NCBI GenBank assembly: GCA_046598935.1
Contig: JBKJHW010000080.1
Span: 1 to 23,681 of the forward strand
Direction of reading: 5' to 3'
DNA from: SCUN01 sp046598935
GTDB taxonomy: Bacteria; Acidobacteriota; Vicinamibacteria; Vicinamibacterales; SCN-69-37
Length of the DNA stretch: 23,681 nucleotides
The notes under the pieces are model-generated. The model saw only the letters and a program-made list of their open reading frames with translations, had not been told where the DNA came from and did not search any database. Positions 17,055 to 23,681 of the stretch are shown here, piece after piece (the stretch's first letter is position 1; every line of letters starts with the position of its first letter). A program made the translations under genes and the position numbers.

Positions 17055-18248
17055 ATGCCGCTAGATATCCCGCGCATCCAAGCTGCCCTCGGCGCCGAAA
17101 AACTTGACGGCTGGCTCCTGTACGACTTCCGGGGCACGAACGCCATCGCGGAGGGCCTTGTCGGCCTCGCCGGGCAGCATGTCACTCGGCGCTGGTACTA
17201 CTTCATTCCTGCAAATGGATCGCCCAGAAAGCTCAACCACGCGATCGAGTCACACAAGCTCGACGCGCTGCCTGGCGACAAGACGATTTACGCCGGCCGC
17301 GGCCCGCTCGTGGACGGACTGAAGCAGATCCTCGGCGGCGCGAAAACGATCGCGATGGAATACTCGGCCAACTGTGACATCCCCTACATCTCGCGCGTCG
17401 ACGCCGGAACGATCGAACTGATCCGGTCGATGGGCATCACCGTGGTCTCATCCGGCGATCTCGTCGGGCAGTTCGAAGCGGCCTGGAACGACGCCGACAT
17501 CGCAACGCACACGAAGGCGTCCGAAGCGCTGTACCGGATCAAGGACCGGACATTCGCGTTCGTCCAGGCGAAGATGCAGGCCGGGATCTCGATCCACGAG
17601 TTCCTCGTCCAACAGGAAATGGTGAAGTTCTTCGCGGAAGAAGGACTGATCGCCGACAACGCGCCGATCGTCGCTGCGCAGGAGAACGCGGGCGACCCGC
17701 ATTACGGGCCGTCGAAGGATGTCTCGCGCGCCATCAAACCGAACGAGATCCTGCTGCTCGACCTCTGGGGGAAGTTGCCGGCGCCCGGCGCGGTCTACGC
17801 AGATATCACCTGGACAGGATTTACGGGTGACACGATCCCCGAGAAGTTCTCCAAAGCCTTCGCGACGATTGTCGCAGGGCGCGACGCCGCCAGTAATAAG
17901 GTGCAGTCGGGTGTCGCCGCGGGACGAGATGTCCACGGTTACGAGGTCGATCGTGTCTGCAGGGATGTGATCGCGGACGCCGGATACGGCGACTACTTCG
18001 TGCACCGGACCGGGCACAGCCTGGGGATCGAAGTCCACGGGAATGGCGTGCACATGGACGATTACGAAACTCGTGACGACCGGAAGCTCCTGACCGGAAC
18101 GGGCTTTACGATCGAACCGGGAATCTATACAAAGGAATTTGGAGTTCGAACCGAAATCAACATGGTGGTGGGCGCGAAGTCCGCCACCGTCACTGGTCCT
18201 TGTCAGTCAGAACTGGTACGCATGAGCGGAGTGAAACAACATGTCTAA
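17055..18248 (+). CDS. M24-family metallopeptidase (Xaa-Pro aminopeptidase/prolidase type)
   Basis: A 397-residue two-domain protein: an N-terminal creatinase-like domain (about 1-150) and a C-terminal pita-bread catalytic domain. All five dinuclear metal ligands are present: Asp236 (LLLDLWG), Asp250 (YADITW), His321 (HRTGHSLG), Glu354 (TIEPGIY) and Glu367 (VRTEINM). The two Asp ligands are 14 residues apart, slightly wider than the usual 11, through a small insertion (KLPAPGA). No signal peptide is visible, so it probably acts in the cytoplasm on proline-containing peptides. Its last 8 nt overlap the start of htrA, implying coupled expression. The distinction between aminopeptidase P and prolidase is not decided. 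Confidence 0.9.
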   Translation: MPLDIPRIQAALGAEKLDGWLLYDFRGTNAIAEGLVGLAGQHVTRRWYYFIPANGSPRKLNHAIESHKLDALPGDKTIYAGRGPLVDGLKQILGGAKTIAMEYSANCDIPYISRVDAGTIELIRSMGITVVSSGDLVGQFEAAWNDADIATHTKASEALYRIKDRTFAFVQAKMQAGISIHEFLVQQEMVKFFAEEGLIADNAPIVAAQENAGDPHYGPSKDVSRAIKPNEILLLDLWGKLPAPGAVYADITWTGFTGDTIPEKFSKAFATIVAGRDAASNKVQSGVAAGRDVHGYEVDRVCRDVIADAGYGDYFVHRTGHSLGIEVHGNGVHMDDYETRDDRKLLTGTGFTIEPGIYTKEFGVRTEINMVVGAKSATVTGPCQSELVRMSGVKQHV

Positions 18249-19797
18249 TCGCAAGTCTTCAGTCTTCTACGGCATTCTGATCGCGTTTGCATGCACGGCC
18301 ATGGGCATGGTGATCGCGTCGAAGTTCGGCTTGACGCCGGCGTCGAGCGCGGGCCCGCTGAACATCCCCGCGACTAACAGCGCGCCGATCAGCGGGGCGA
18401 TCGACGCGTCGACGTTCCGCAACATCGCGAAAGCAGAGAACCCGGCCGTCGTCAGCATCACGGCGCTCTCGACGCGCCGGCAGCCGGACGTGAGCGAGCT
18501 GTTTCAGTTTCCCGGGCAGCAGCCGGCGCCGCGGCGACGCGGCAACCAGCCGCAGCAGGTGGCGGCCGGCGGCAGCGGCTTCATCATCGATAAAGCCAAC
18601 GGCTACATCCTCACCAACAACCACGTCGTCGACGGGGCGACCGACATTCTTGTCCGCTTCTTCGACAACGATCCGGTCTACGACCCCGAGGGCCAGCCGG
18701 CGAAACTCATCGGCCGCGACGTCCTCACCGACAGCGCGCTGATCCAGCTGGTGGGCTCAACACCGAAAAACGTGACGGAAGTTCGTTTCGGCGACTCGGC
18801 GCAACTCGACGCCGGCGACTGGGTCATGGCCATCGGCAACCCGTTTACGTACTCGAACACGGTGACCGTCGGCGTCGTCAGCGCGGTGTCGCGCGTGAAC
18901 CAGCAGCTCAACCCGGTGCCGGGCCGCGATCTCGAATATATCCAGACCGACGCCGCGATCAACCACGGCAACTCGGGCGGTCCGCTGCTCAACATCCGCG
19001 GAGAAGTGATCGGCATCAACACCGCGATCATTTCGGACGGCGAATCCGGCGGCAACCTTGGCATCGGCTTCGCCGTGCCGATCAATACGGTGCGCGACAT
19101 TCTCCCGTCGCTTAAGACCGGCAAAGTCTCGCGCGGCAGGATCGGCGTGCAAGTCGACAAACGCCGCATCGACGAGCGCGATTACAAGGACCTCGGCCTA
19201 TCGAGCGCGGCCGGCGCCACGATCTCGCTGATCTCGCCGGGCGGCCCCGCCGCGAAGGCCGGCATGAAGCCGGGCGATATCGTCACCGAATTCAACGGCA
19301 AGCCGATCAAGGACAGCAACGCGCTGGTCGACATGGTCGTGCACACGGCGCCGGGCACCACGGTGCCGATGAAAATCGTGCGCAACGGCAAAGCGCAATC
19401 GCTCAACATCACGATTGAAGAGCTGAACGTCGATGACGAAGTGGCGGAGCCGCGTGAAACGCCCGAACGCGATCCGGACCCGACGCCGGAGCCGAAAGAA
19501 ACGGGCTTCGGCATGTCGATCGAGCCCCTCACGCCGCAGATCACGCGCCGCCTCGCAGTTCCGGGCGGCCAGGGCGGCGCCATTGTCGCCGATCTCGAAG
19601 CGCGCGGTGCGGCGGCCCAGGGCGGCATGGCCCCGACCGACGTCATCCTTTCGATCAACGGCACGGCGATGACCTCGGCCGACCAGGTCCTTAAGGCGCT
19701 CGAAGCGATCCAGAGCGGCAAGATCGCGCGCATTCTCGTGTGGCGCACGATCCAGGGTCAGCGCGGCGAACAGATGGTGACACTCCGGAAAAAATAA
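18241..19797 (+). CDS. htrA: Do/HtrA-family serine protease with two PDZ domains
   Basis: A 518-residue periplasmic protease/chaperone that degrades misfolded envelope proteins. The N-terminus has one hydrophobic segment (VFYGILIAFACTAMGMVIA), a signal anchor or signal peptide. The trypsin-like triad is His128 (TNNHVV), Asp164 (LTDSALIQL) and Ser245 (GNSGGPL). PDZ1 spans roughly 290-400, and PDZ2 follows an acidic/proline-rich linker (about 405-425) and reaches the C-terminus. The sequence around the Asp (DSALIQL) departs from the more common DLAVLKI. A Shine-Dalgarno (CGGAGTG, GGAG at 18228-18231) lies 9 nt before the ATG, and the gene overlaps the M24 peptidase by 8 nt. Confidence 0.95.
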   Translation: MSNRKSSVFYGILIAFACTAMGMVIASKFGLTPASSAGPLNIPATNSAPISGAIDASTFRNIAKAENPAVVSITALSTRRQPDVSELFQFPGQQPAPRRRGNQPQQVAAGGSGFIIDKANGYILTNNHVVDGATDILVRFFDNDPVYDPEGQPAKLIGRDVLTDSALIQLVGSTPKNVTEVRFGDSAQLDAGDWVMAIGNPFTYSNTVTVGVVSAVSRVNQQLNPVPGRDLEYIQTDAAINHGNSGGPLLNIRGEVIGINTAIISDGESGGNLGIGFAVPINTVRDILPSLKTGKVSRGRIGVQVDKRRIDERDYKDLGLSSAAGATISLISPGGPAAKAGMKPGDIVTEFNGKPIKDSNALVDMVVHTAPGTTVPMKIVRNGKAQSLNITIEELNVDDEVAEPRETPERDPDPTPEPKETGFGMSIEPLTPQITRRLAVPGGQGGAIVADLEARGAAAQGGMAPTDVILSINGTAMTSADQVLKALEAIQSGKIARILVWRTIQGQRGEQMVTLRKK

Positions 19798-19806
19798 ACC
19801 GGGCCG

Positions 19807-19815
19807 TGCTTTAAT
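19807..19815 (+). promoter_or_regulatory. Candidate extended -10 of the CYTH-murU-amgK operon
   Basis: TGCTTTAAT (TGn + TTTAAT) ends 9 nt before the ATG at 19825. No Shine-Dalgarno is present. It lies just after the htrA stop codon, in the only AT-rich patch of the gap. Confidence 0.45.
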
Positions 19816-19824
19816 GTTTCAGAA

Positions 19825-20367
19825 ATGTTAGAGCAGGAAGTCAAACTTCGTTTTGAAAGTCTCGAGGCGGCACGCCAGGCAGTGAATACTGCCGGCGGCC
19901 GCCTTGTTCGTTCCCGGCGCCTCCAACACGACCGCTTTCTCGACACGCCGAAGATGCGGCTCGCCAACGGGAAACTCGCGCTGCGCCTGCGCCGCGAACC
20001 GGACCTGACGACGATCACGTACAAAGGCGTGCCGCAGGCCGGCCCGGTCAAAAGCCGCGAAGAAATTGAAACAACGGTCGAGGATGCCGACCGGCTCGAA
20101 TTGCTGTTCGAGCGCCTGGGCTTCGTAGAACGCTGGCGCTACGAGAAGCACCGCGAAGACTACGCGCTCGGCGACGCGCGCGTGTTCATCGACGACACGT
20201 CGGCCGGGGTCTTCATCGAGATCGAAGGCAGGCCAGAACTGATCGAGACGACGGCAGCTCTCCTCGGCAAGTCTCCGACTGATTACATCCTGTCGTCGTA
20301 CCGGTCGCTGGCCGCCAAGGCTCCCGCCTGCGCCACGGCTCCGGCGGACAAGCCGGCAGGCAAGTGA
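19825..20367 (+). CDS. CYTH-domain protein (class IV adenylate cyclase/triphosphatase fold)
   Basis: A 180-residue triphosphate-tunnel enzyme. The ExExK signature is at the start (Glu3, Glu5, Lys7 in LEQEVKL). Basic and acidic strands typical of the tunnel follow: KLALRLRR, TYKGV, REEIET, YEKHREDY and VFIEIEGRPE. Family members hydrolyse thiamine triphosphate or inorganic triphosphate, or form cAMP; the sequence alone does not decide. The last 20 residues are Ala/Pro/Lys-rich and outside the domain. Its stop codon overlaps the next start (GTGA, 20364-20367), so its translation is tightly linked to the sugar nucleotidyltransferase. Confidence 0.88.
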   Translation: MLEQEVKLRFESLEAARQAVNTAGGRLVRSRRLQHDRFLDTPKMRLANGKLALRLRREPDLTTITYKGVPQAGPVKSREEIETTVEDADRLELLFERLGFVERWRYEKHREDYALGDARVFIDDTSAGVFIEIEGRPELIETTAALLGKSPTDYILSSYRSLAAKAPACATAPADKPAGK

Positions 20368-21080
20368 TCTCGGCGCTCGTGCTCTCGGCCGGGCTCGGCA
20401 CGAGGCTTGGCGCAATCACGAAGACGCTCGCGAAACCAGCCGTACCGATCGGCGATCAAACCATCGGCGAACGTGTGCTTCGCTGGCTCAAGCGCGAAGG
20501 CATCTCCGACGTTGTGATGAACCTGCATCATCTGCCGCACACGATCACCGCCGTGATTGGTGACGGCGCCCATCTCGGGATGCGTATCCGGTATTCGTGG
20601 GAGCCCACGCTCCTGGGCTCGGCCGGTGGTCCGCGTCACGCGTTGCCACTTATCGACAGCGACCCTTTTCTGATAGTGAATGGCGACACGCTCACGGATA
20701 CCGCCCTGCAACCGGTGATCGACGCTCACCGGCGCACCAACGCCGACGTGACGATGGCCGTGATCAAGAACGCGGCGCCGGATCGTTACAACGGCATCAT
20801 CGCGAACGCCGACAACATCGTCACTGGCTTCATCCCGAAGGGCCACACCAGCCCCTCGTGGCATTTCGTGGGCATCCAGGTGGTCAACAAGTGTGTGTTC
20901 GCGCCGCTCCGCGACAACGTGCCCGTCGAAACAGTGAGCGGCGTGTATCGCGAGATGATCGGCGCGCTGCCGCGTGTGCGCATTTTCCCGGTTCAGGCTG
21001 AATTTCACGATGTCGGCACCCCGGAAGACTACGCAGCGACCTGCCGCGCGTTTGGGGCCGACCCCACCATGAAGACATGA
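20364..21080 (+). CDS. murU: MurU-like sugar-1-phosphate nucleotidyltransferase
   Basis: A 238-residue NTP-transferase. The nucleotide-binding signature is SAGLGTRLGAITKTLAKPAVP (Arg14, Lys24), with GSAGG at 85-89 and the metal-binding VNGD (Asp108). MurU converts N-acetylmuramate-1-phosphate and UTP to UDP-MurNAc in peptidoglycan recycling; related enzymes make GDP-mannose or dTDP-glucose. The size and the kinase encoded 12 nt downstream favour MurU. GTG 20364 overlaps the CYTH stop codon by 4 nt and places the signature at the expected residue. The substrate is inferred mainly from context, so mannose-1-phosphate guanylyltransferase remains possible. Confidence 0.75.
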   Translation: MISALVLSAGLGTRLGAITKTLAKPAVPIGDQTIGERVLRWLKREGISDVVMNLHHLPHTITAVIGDGAHLGMRIRYSWEPTLLGSAGGPRHALPLIDSDPFLIVNGDTLTDTALQPVIDAHRRTNADVTMAVIKNAAPDRYNGIIANADNIVTGFIPKGHTSPSWHFVGIQVVNKCVFAPLRDNVPVETVSGVYREMIGALPRVRIFPVQAEFHDVGTPEDYAATCRAFGADPTMKT

Positions 21081-21092
21081 AGGCAGAAAACA

Positions 21093-22088
21093 ATGGCTGA
21101 CGTCCCGCAACAGATCACGGAATACCTCACACGAAACGCCATGACGACGACGAGAATCGTGCCGCTCACGGGCGACGCGTCAGACCGGAGGTACTACCGC
21201 GTCTTCACGGCCGATCGCCCGCCGTTCGTGCTCGGGCTGAACGCGCAGCCGTTCGAGTTCGATACCCTGCCGTTCGTGAACGTCGCGAAGTTGCTCGCGG
21301 CGATGCCGGTGCCGATCCCGGCACTCATCGGTCACGAGGACGACCTCGGCATTCTCGCGATGCAGGACCTCGGCGATGTCACGCTGCAGGCGCACCTCGG
21401 CGCGTCATCGCCCAAAGAGCACGCGGCGCTCTATCGCCAGGCCGTGTCGTTCATTCACACGCTGCAGCGTCGCGGCGCGGAGCTGCGCGACCCGAAGTTC
21501 ATTCCCTTCGGCGTTGCCTTCGACGTCGACAAGCTGACGTGGGAAATGGATTTTTTCATCAAACATTTTCTCGAGGCCTATCGCGGCGTCGTATTTGCGC
21601 CGGCCGATCGCGAGGCGCTTCGCGGGGAGTTCGGCGTGATCGTGGCGGAACTCGCCGGTGAGCCGCGCGTGCTCTGCCACCGCGATTACCACAGCCGTAA
21701 TCTGATGCTCAACGGCGACCAGCTCTTTATCATCGATTTCCAGGACGCGCGCCTCGGGCCCGACACCTACGATCTGGCGTCGCTCCTTCGCGACTCCTAC
21801 ATGGATCTCACCGAGGACGTCGTCGACGAACTCCTCGCCTACTACCTCGCGCTGCAAGGCCGGTCGAACGAAGCGGAGAAATTCCGGACGCGGTTTGACG
21901 TGATGGCGCTCCAGCGCAACTTCAAGGCGCTCGGCACGTTCGGTTATCAGACGACAACGCGGCAGAACACCGTGTATATCCAGTACATGCCGCGCACACT
22001 GCGCTATGCGCGCGAGAACCTGCTGAAGTATCCGCGCTTCGAACGGCTCCAGGGCCTGCTCGCGACGCACTTGGACGAACTGAGGTAG
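21093..22088 (+). CDS. amgK: AmgK-like N-acetylmuramate/N-acetylglucosamine anomeric kinase
   Basis: A 331-residue aminoglycoside-phosphotransferase-fold kinase. The catalytic loop is CHRDYHSRNLM (Asp198, Asn203) and the metal-binding segment is IIDFQDARLGPDTYDLASLLRD (split here only for naming; Asp215 is the metal ligand). The combination HRDYHSRNL plus DFQDA-GP-TYDL-SLLRD is characteristic of AmgK, which phosphorylates MurNAc and GlcNAc at C1. Position directly after a MurU-like gene supports this. A weak AAGG (21080-21083) lies 9 nt before the ATG. Together they would form the shortcut that returns MurNAc to UDP-MurNAc without de novo synthesis. Confidence 0.8.
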   Translation: MADVPQQITEYLTRNAMTTTRIVPLTGDASDRRYYRVFTADRPPFVLGLNAQPFEFDTLPFVNVAKLLAAMPVPIPALIGHEDDLGILAMQDLGDVTLQAHLGASSPKEHAALYRQAVSFIHTLQRRGAELRDPKFIPFGVAFDVDKLTWEMDFFIKHFLEAYRGVVFAPADREALRGEFGVIVAELAGEPRVLCHRDYHSRNLMLNGDQLFIIDFQDARLGPDTYDLASLLRDSYMDLTEDVVDELLAYYLALQGRSNEAEKFRTRFDVMALQRNFKALGTFGYQTTTRQNTVYIQYMPRTLRYARENLLKYPRFERLQGLLATHLDELR

Positions 22089-22100
22089 GCGCGACAAGCC

Positions 22101-22120
22101 CACCGGACCTCTGCCCGGTG
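22101..22120 (+). terminator. Weak stem-loop after amgK
   Basis: CACCGG (22101-22106) and CCGGTG (22115-22120) form a 6 bp stem with an 8 nt loop, 12 nt after the amgK stop. The following bases are C/T-mixed (CCCTCTGGCC), not a T-run, so it is at best a poor intrinsic terminator. Confidence 0.3.
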
Positions 22121-22145
22121 CCCTCTGGCCTTTGCCCTTCTCAAG

Positions 22146-22151
22146 TAAACT
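22146..22151 (+). promoter_or_regulatory. Candidate -10 box of asnS
   Basis: TAAACT ends 6 nt before the ATG at 22158. Transcription starting the usual 6-7 nt downstream would begin on the A of the start codon. There is no Shine-Dalgarno and no T-box or other leader in the 69 nt gap. Confidence 0.45.
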
Positions 22152-22157
22152 GTTTCG

Positions 22158-23450
22158 ATGCACGTCCATATTGAGGACATCGCCAGGTACGACGGCCAGA
22201 ACGTCACGATCAAAGGCTGGCTGACGAACAGGCGCTCGAGCGGCAAGCTGCACTTTCTGCAGATCCGCGACGGGTCCGGCTTCATCCAGGCCGTGATGTC
22301 CAAGGCCGCCATCGGCGATGAGATTTTCACCAAGGCCGACCATCTCTCGCAGGAAAGCGCCGTCATCGTGCACGGCCTGGTGAAAGCTGACACCCGGTCG
22401 AAGTCCGGATTCGAGCTCGACGCGACCGGGCTCGAAGTCGTCAGCGAAGCGCATGACTTCCCCATCACGCCGAAAGAACACGGCGTGGACTTCCTGATGG
22501 ACCGGCGCCATCTCTGGATCCGGTCGCAGCGCCAGCAGGCGATTCTTCGCGTCCGTCATGAAGTCATCAACGCGGTGCGCGACTACTTCAACAGCCGCGG
22601 CTTCATCCTCGCCGACACGCCGATCTTCACTCCGGCGGCATGCGAGGGCACGTCAACGCTCTTTCCGGTGCAGTACTTCGAAGAAAACACGGCATACCTC
22701 ACGCAGAGCGGCCAGCTCTACAACGAAGCGAATGCCATGGCCCTCGGCCGCACGTATTGCTTCGGCCCGACGTTTCGCGCCGAAAAATCGAAAACGCGCC
22801 GGCATCTCACCGAGTTCTGGATGGTCGAGCCCGAAGTCGCGTATGCCGACCTCAACGACGTGATCGCGCTGGCGCAGGGACTCGTCGTGAGCGTGATCGC
22901 ACGCGTGCTCGACAAACGAGAGACTGAATTAAAAGTCCTCGAGCGCGACACCACGAAGCTCGCAGCCATCAAGACGCCATTCGCGCAGATTACGTACGAC
23001 GATGCGGTGAAGGTGCTGAAAGAGAAAGGCCTGCCGTTCGAGTGGGGCGGCGATTTCGGCAGCCCCGACGAAACGGCGCTCTCGGAGCATTTCGACGGGC
23101 CGGTGTGCGTGACCGGATACCCGTCCGAGATCAAAGCGTTCTACTTCAAGCCGGACGACTCGCGTCCGGAGGTGTCGATGTCGGTGGACGTGCTTGCGCC
23201 CGAAGGCTACGGCGAAATTATCGGCGGCGGTCAGCGTCTCGAAGACTACGACCTGCTGCTGAAGCGCATCGAAGAGCACAAGCTCCCGCGCGAAGCGTTC
23301 GAGTGGTATCTCGATCTGCGCCGATTCGGTTCCGTGCCGCACGGCGGCTTCGGCATGGGCATCGAGCGAGTCGTCTCCTGGATCTGCGGGCTGGATCATC
23401 TCCGGGAAGCCATCCCGTACCCGCGTATGCTGTACAGACTCACGCCCTAG
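22158..23450 (+). CDS. asnS: Asparaginyl-tRNA synthetase
   Basis: A 430-residue class IIb aminoacyl-tRNA synthetase charging tRNA-Asn. It has an N-terminal OB-fold anticodon-binding domain (VTIKGWLTNRRSSGKLHFLQIRDG, about 16-39, quoted as family landmark) and a C-terminal catalytic domain. Motif 2 is FGPTFRAEKSKTRRHLTEFW (202-221); the following MVEPE favours AsnRS over AspRS. Motif 3 is GGFGMGIERVVSW, about 396-408. Length and motifs are complete. Presence of AsnRS indicates direct tRNA-Asn charging, though an amidotransferase route could coexist. The ATG at 22158 is preceded by a leaderless-type -10 box. Confidence 0.95.
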   Translation: MHVHIEDIARYDGQNVTIKGWLTNRRSSGKLHFLQIRDGSGFIQAVMSKAAIGDEIFTKADHLSQESAVIVHGLVKADTRSKSGFELDATGLEVVSEAHDFPITPKEHGVDFLMDRRHLWIRSQRQQAILRVRHEVINAVRDYFNSRGFILADTPIFTPAACEGTSTLFPVQYFEENTAYLTQSGQLYNEANAMALGRTYCFGPTFRAEKSKTRRHLTEFWMVEPEVAYADLNDVIALAQGLVVSVIARVLDKRETELKVLERDTTKLAAIKTPFAQITYDDAVKVLKEKGLPFEWGGDFGSPDETALSEHFDGPVCVTGYPSEIKAFYFKPDDSRPEVSMSVDVLAPEGYGEIIGGGQRLEDYDLLLKRIEEHKLPREAFEWYLDLRRFGSVPHGGFGMGIERVVSWICGLDHLREAIPYPRMLYRLTP

Positions 23451-23459
23451 TGCATTTCC

Positions 23460-23539
23460 ACCTTGGAGGATCTGCCGCACTATGGGGAGCCGTGGGGTTT
23501 TAACGAGAAAACTCCATTGGGCGCCAGATTCTCCAAGGT
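23460..23539 (+). promoter_or_regulatory. Structured leader of rimO: two nested stem-loops
   Basis: The outer stem pairs ACCTTGGAGGATCTG (23460-23474) with CAGATTCTCCAAGGT (23525-23539): 15 pairs, one of them G-U in RNA. Inside the 50 nt loop, GGGGTTTT (23494-23501) pairs with AAAACTCC (23508-23515), again with one G-U, around the loop AACGAG. The outer left arm contains the GGAGG of a small upstream ORF; the outer right arm contains AAGG, the only Shine-Dalgarno-like site before rimO. Folding would therefore mask both. Confidence 0.6.
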
Positions 23540-23553
23540 TGATCGATTTATGA
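23482..23553 (+). CDS. Putative 23-residue leader peptide overlapping the rimO start
   Basis: An ATG at 23482 follows a strong GGAGG (23465-23469, 12 nt spacing, somewhat long). The frame begins MGSRGVLTRK, ends PRLIDL, and stops at TGA 23551-23553, which overlaps the rimO ATG (23550) as ATGA. That overlap is a classical arrangement for translational coupling. The peptide has no family I know. Its coding sequence includes the inner hairpin and the right arm of the outer stem, so ribosomes translating it would open the structure covering the rimO start region. The spacing and lack of homologues leave it unproven. Confidence 0.4.
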   Translation: MGSRGVLTRKLHWAPDSPRLIDL

Positions 23554-23681
23554 AGATCGGTTTTGTCTCTCTCGGCTGTCCCAAGAATCTCGTTGATGGC
23601 GAGGTCATGCTCGGCATGGCTCGCGATGCGGGGCACGAGATCACGTCCGACGCCGAAGGCGCCGATGTGATTGTCGTCAAC
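23550..23681 (+). CDS. rimO: Ribosomal protein S12 methylthiotransferase RimO, N-terminal part (cut by window end)
   Basis: Forty-four codons are visible before the window ends. The product starts MKIGFVSLGCPKNLVDGEVM, the highly conserved beginning of the UPF0004 domain of RimO; the Cys in LGCPKN is the first of its auxiliary cluster ligands. RimO is a radical SAM enzyme that adds a methylthio group to an Asp of ribosomal protein S12. GCPKNLVD separates it from MiaB, which usually has GCQMN. The start codon overlaps the stop of a small upstream ORF. The radical SAM and TRAM domains lie beyond the window. Confidence 0.9.
   Translation, partial: MKIGFVSLGCPKNLVDGEVMLGMARDAGHEITSDAEGADVIVVN

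Noticed and set aside
23494..23515. Inner rimO-leader hairpin as the asnS terminator
   Set aside because: The stem is followed by ATTGGG, not a T-run, and it lies inside a larger stem and a candidate ORF.

Overview
High-G+C chromosomal DNA (G+C-rich by eye) with ordinary bacterial housekeeping and catabolic genes packed on both strands. I see no phage, insertion sequence, CRISPR array, rRNA or tRNA. The protein content points to Acidobacteriota, most likely a Vicinamibacteria-type soil lineage: a secreted sortilin-like BNR-repeat protein, an S9 peptidase with long Ala/Gly/Pro-rich inserts, a P1 peptidase, a Tat-exported N4-glycosylasparaginase-like hydrolase and an M24 peptidase. This placement is inferred from protein style, not from a marker-gene tree.

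Layout. 1-2388 is the 3' part of a BNR-repeat protein (+). It converges on an ALDH7-type aldehyde dehydrogenase (2402-3934, -), which shares a short divergent promoter region with a PAP2 phosphatase (3996-4757, +). A 2OG-Fe(II) oxygenase overlaps the PAP2 gene (4741-5370, +). Between it and the convergent dut gene (5564-5998, -) lies a composite repeat: two perfect 20-23 bp hairpins in direct orientation around a 66 bp segment, followed by TAATTGCT copies that run into the dut stop codon. The S9 peptidase (6070-9048, -) is bordered on both sides by degenerate short-period repeats. Then, all on +: P1 peptidase and B12-type radical SAM protein (2 nt apart), an Ntn-hydrolase asparaginase, a PLP threonine/serine dehydratase-like enzyme, alpha-glucan phosphorylase, a zinc-ribbon protein, M24 peptidase overlapping an HtrA/Do protease, a CYTH-MurU-AmgK operon, asnS, and the first 44 codons of rimO.

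How the genes fit together. Much of the window serves peptide and amino-acid scavenging (S9, P1, M24 peptidases, asparaginase, dehydratase, ALDH7). A second theme is cell-wall sugar recycling (AmgK kinase plus MurU-like nucleotidyltransferase). Other genes cover glycogen breakdown, envelope protein quality control (HtrA) and nucleotide and translation housekeeping (dut, asnS, rimO).

Most interesting non-coding signals: (1) the rimO leader, with a 23-codon upstream ORF that has a strong Shine-Dalgarno, ends in an ATGA overlap with rimO, and sits inside two nested stem-loops; (2) the hairpin-flanked composite repeat at 5380-5572, whose middle resembles part of the neighbouring dut gene; (3) a recurring TAnnnT-like -10 box only 6-9 nt before start codons, suggesting many leaderless mRNAs; (4) an octanucleotide array (GGGTGMRC) at the 5' end of the P1 peptidase gene.
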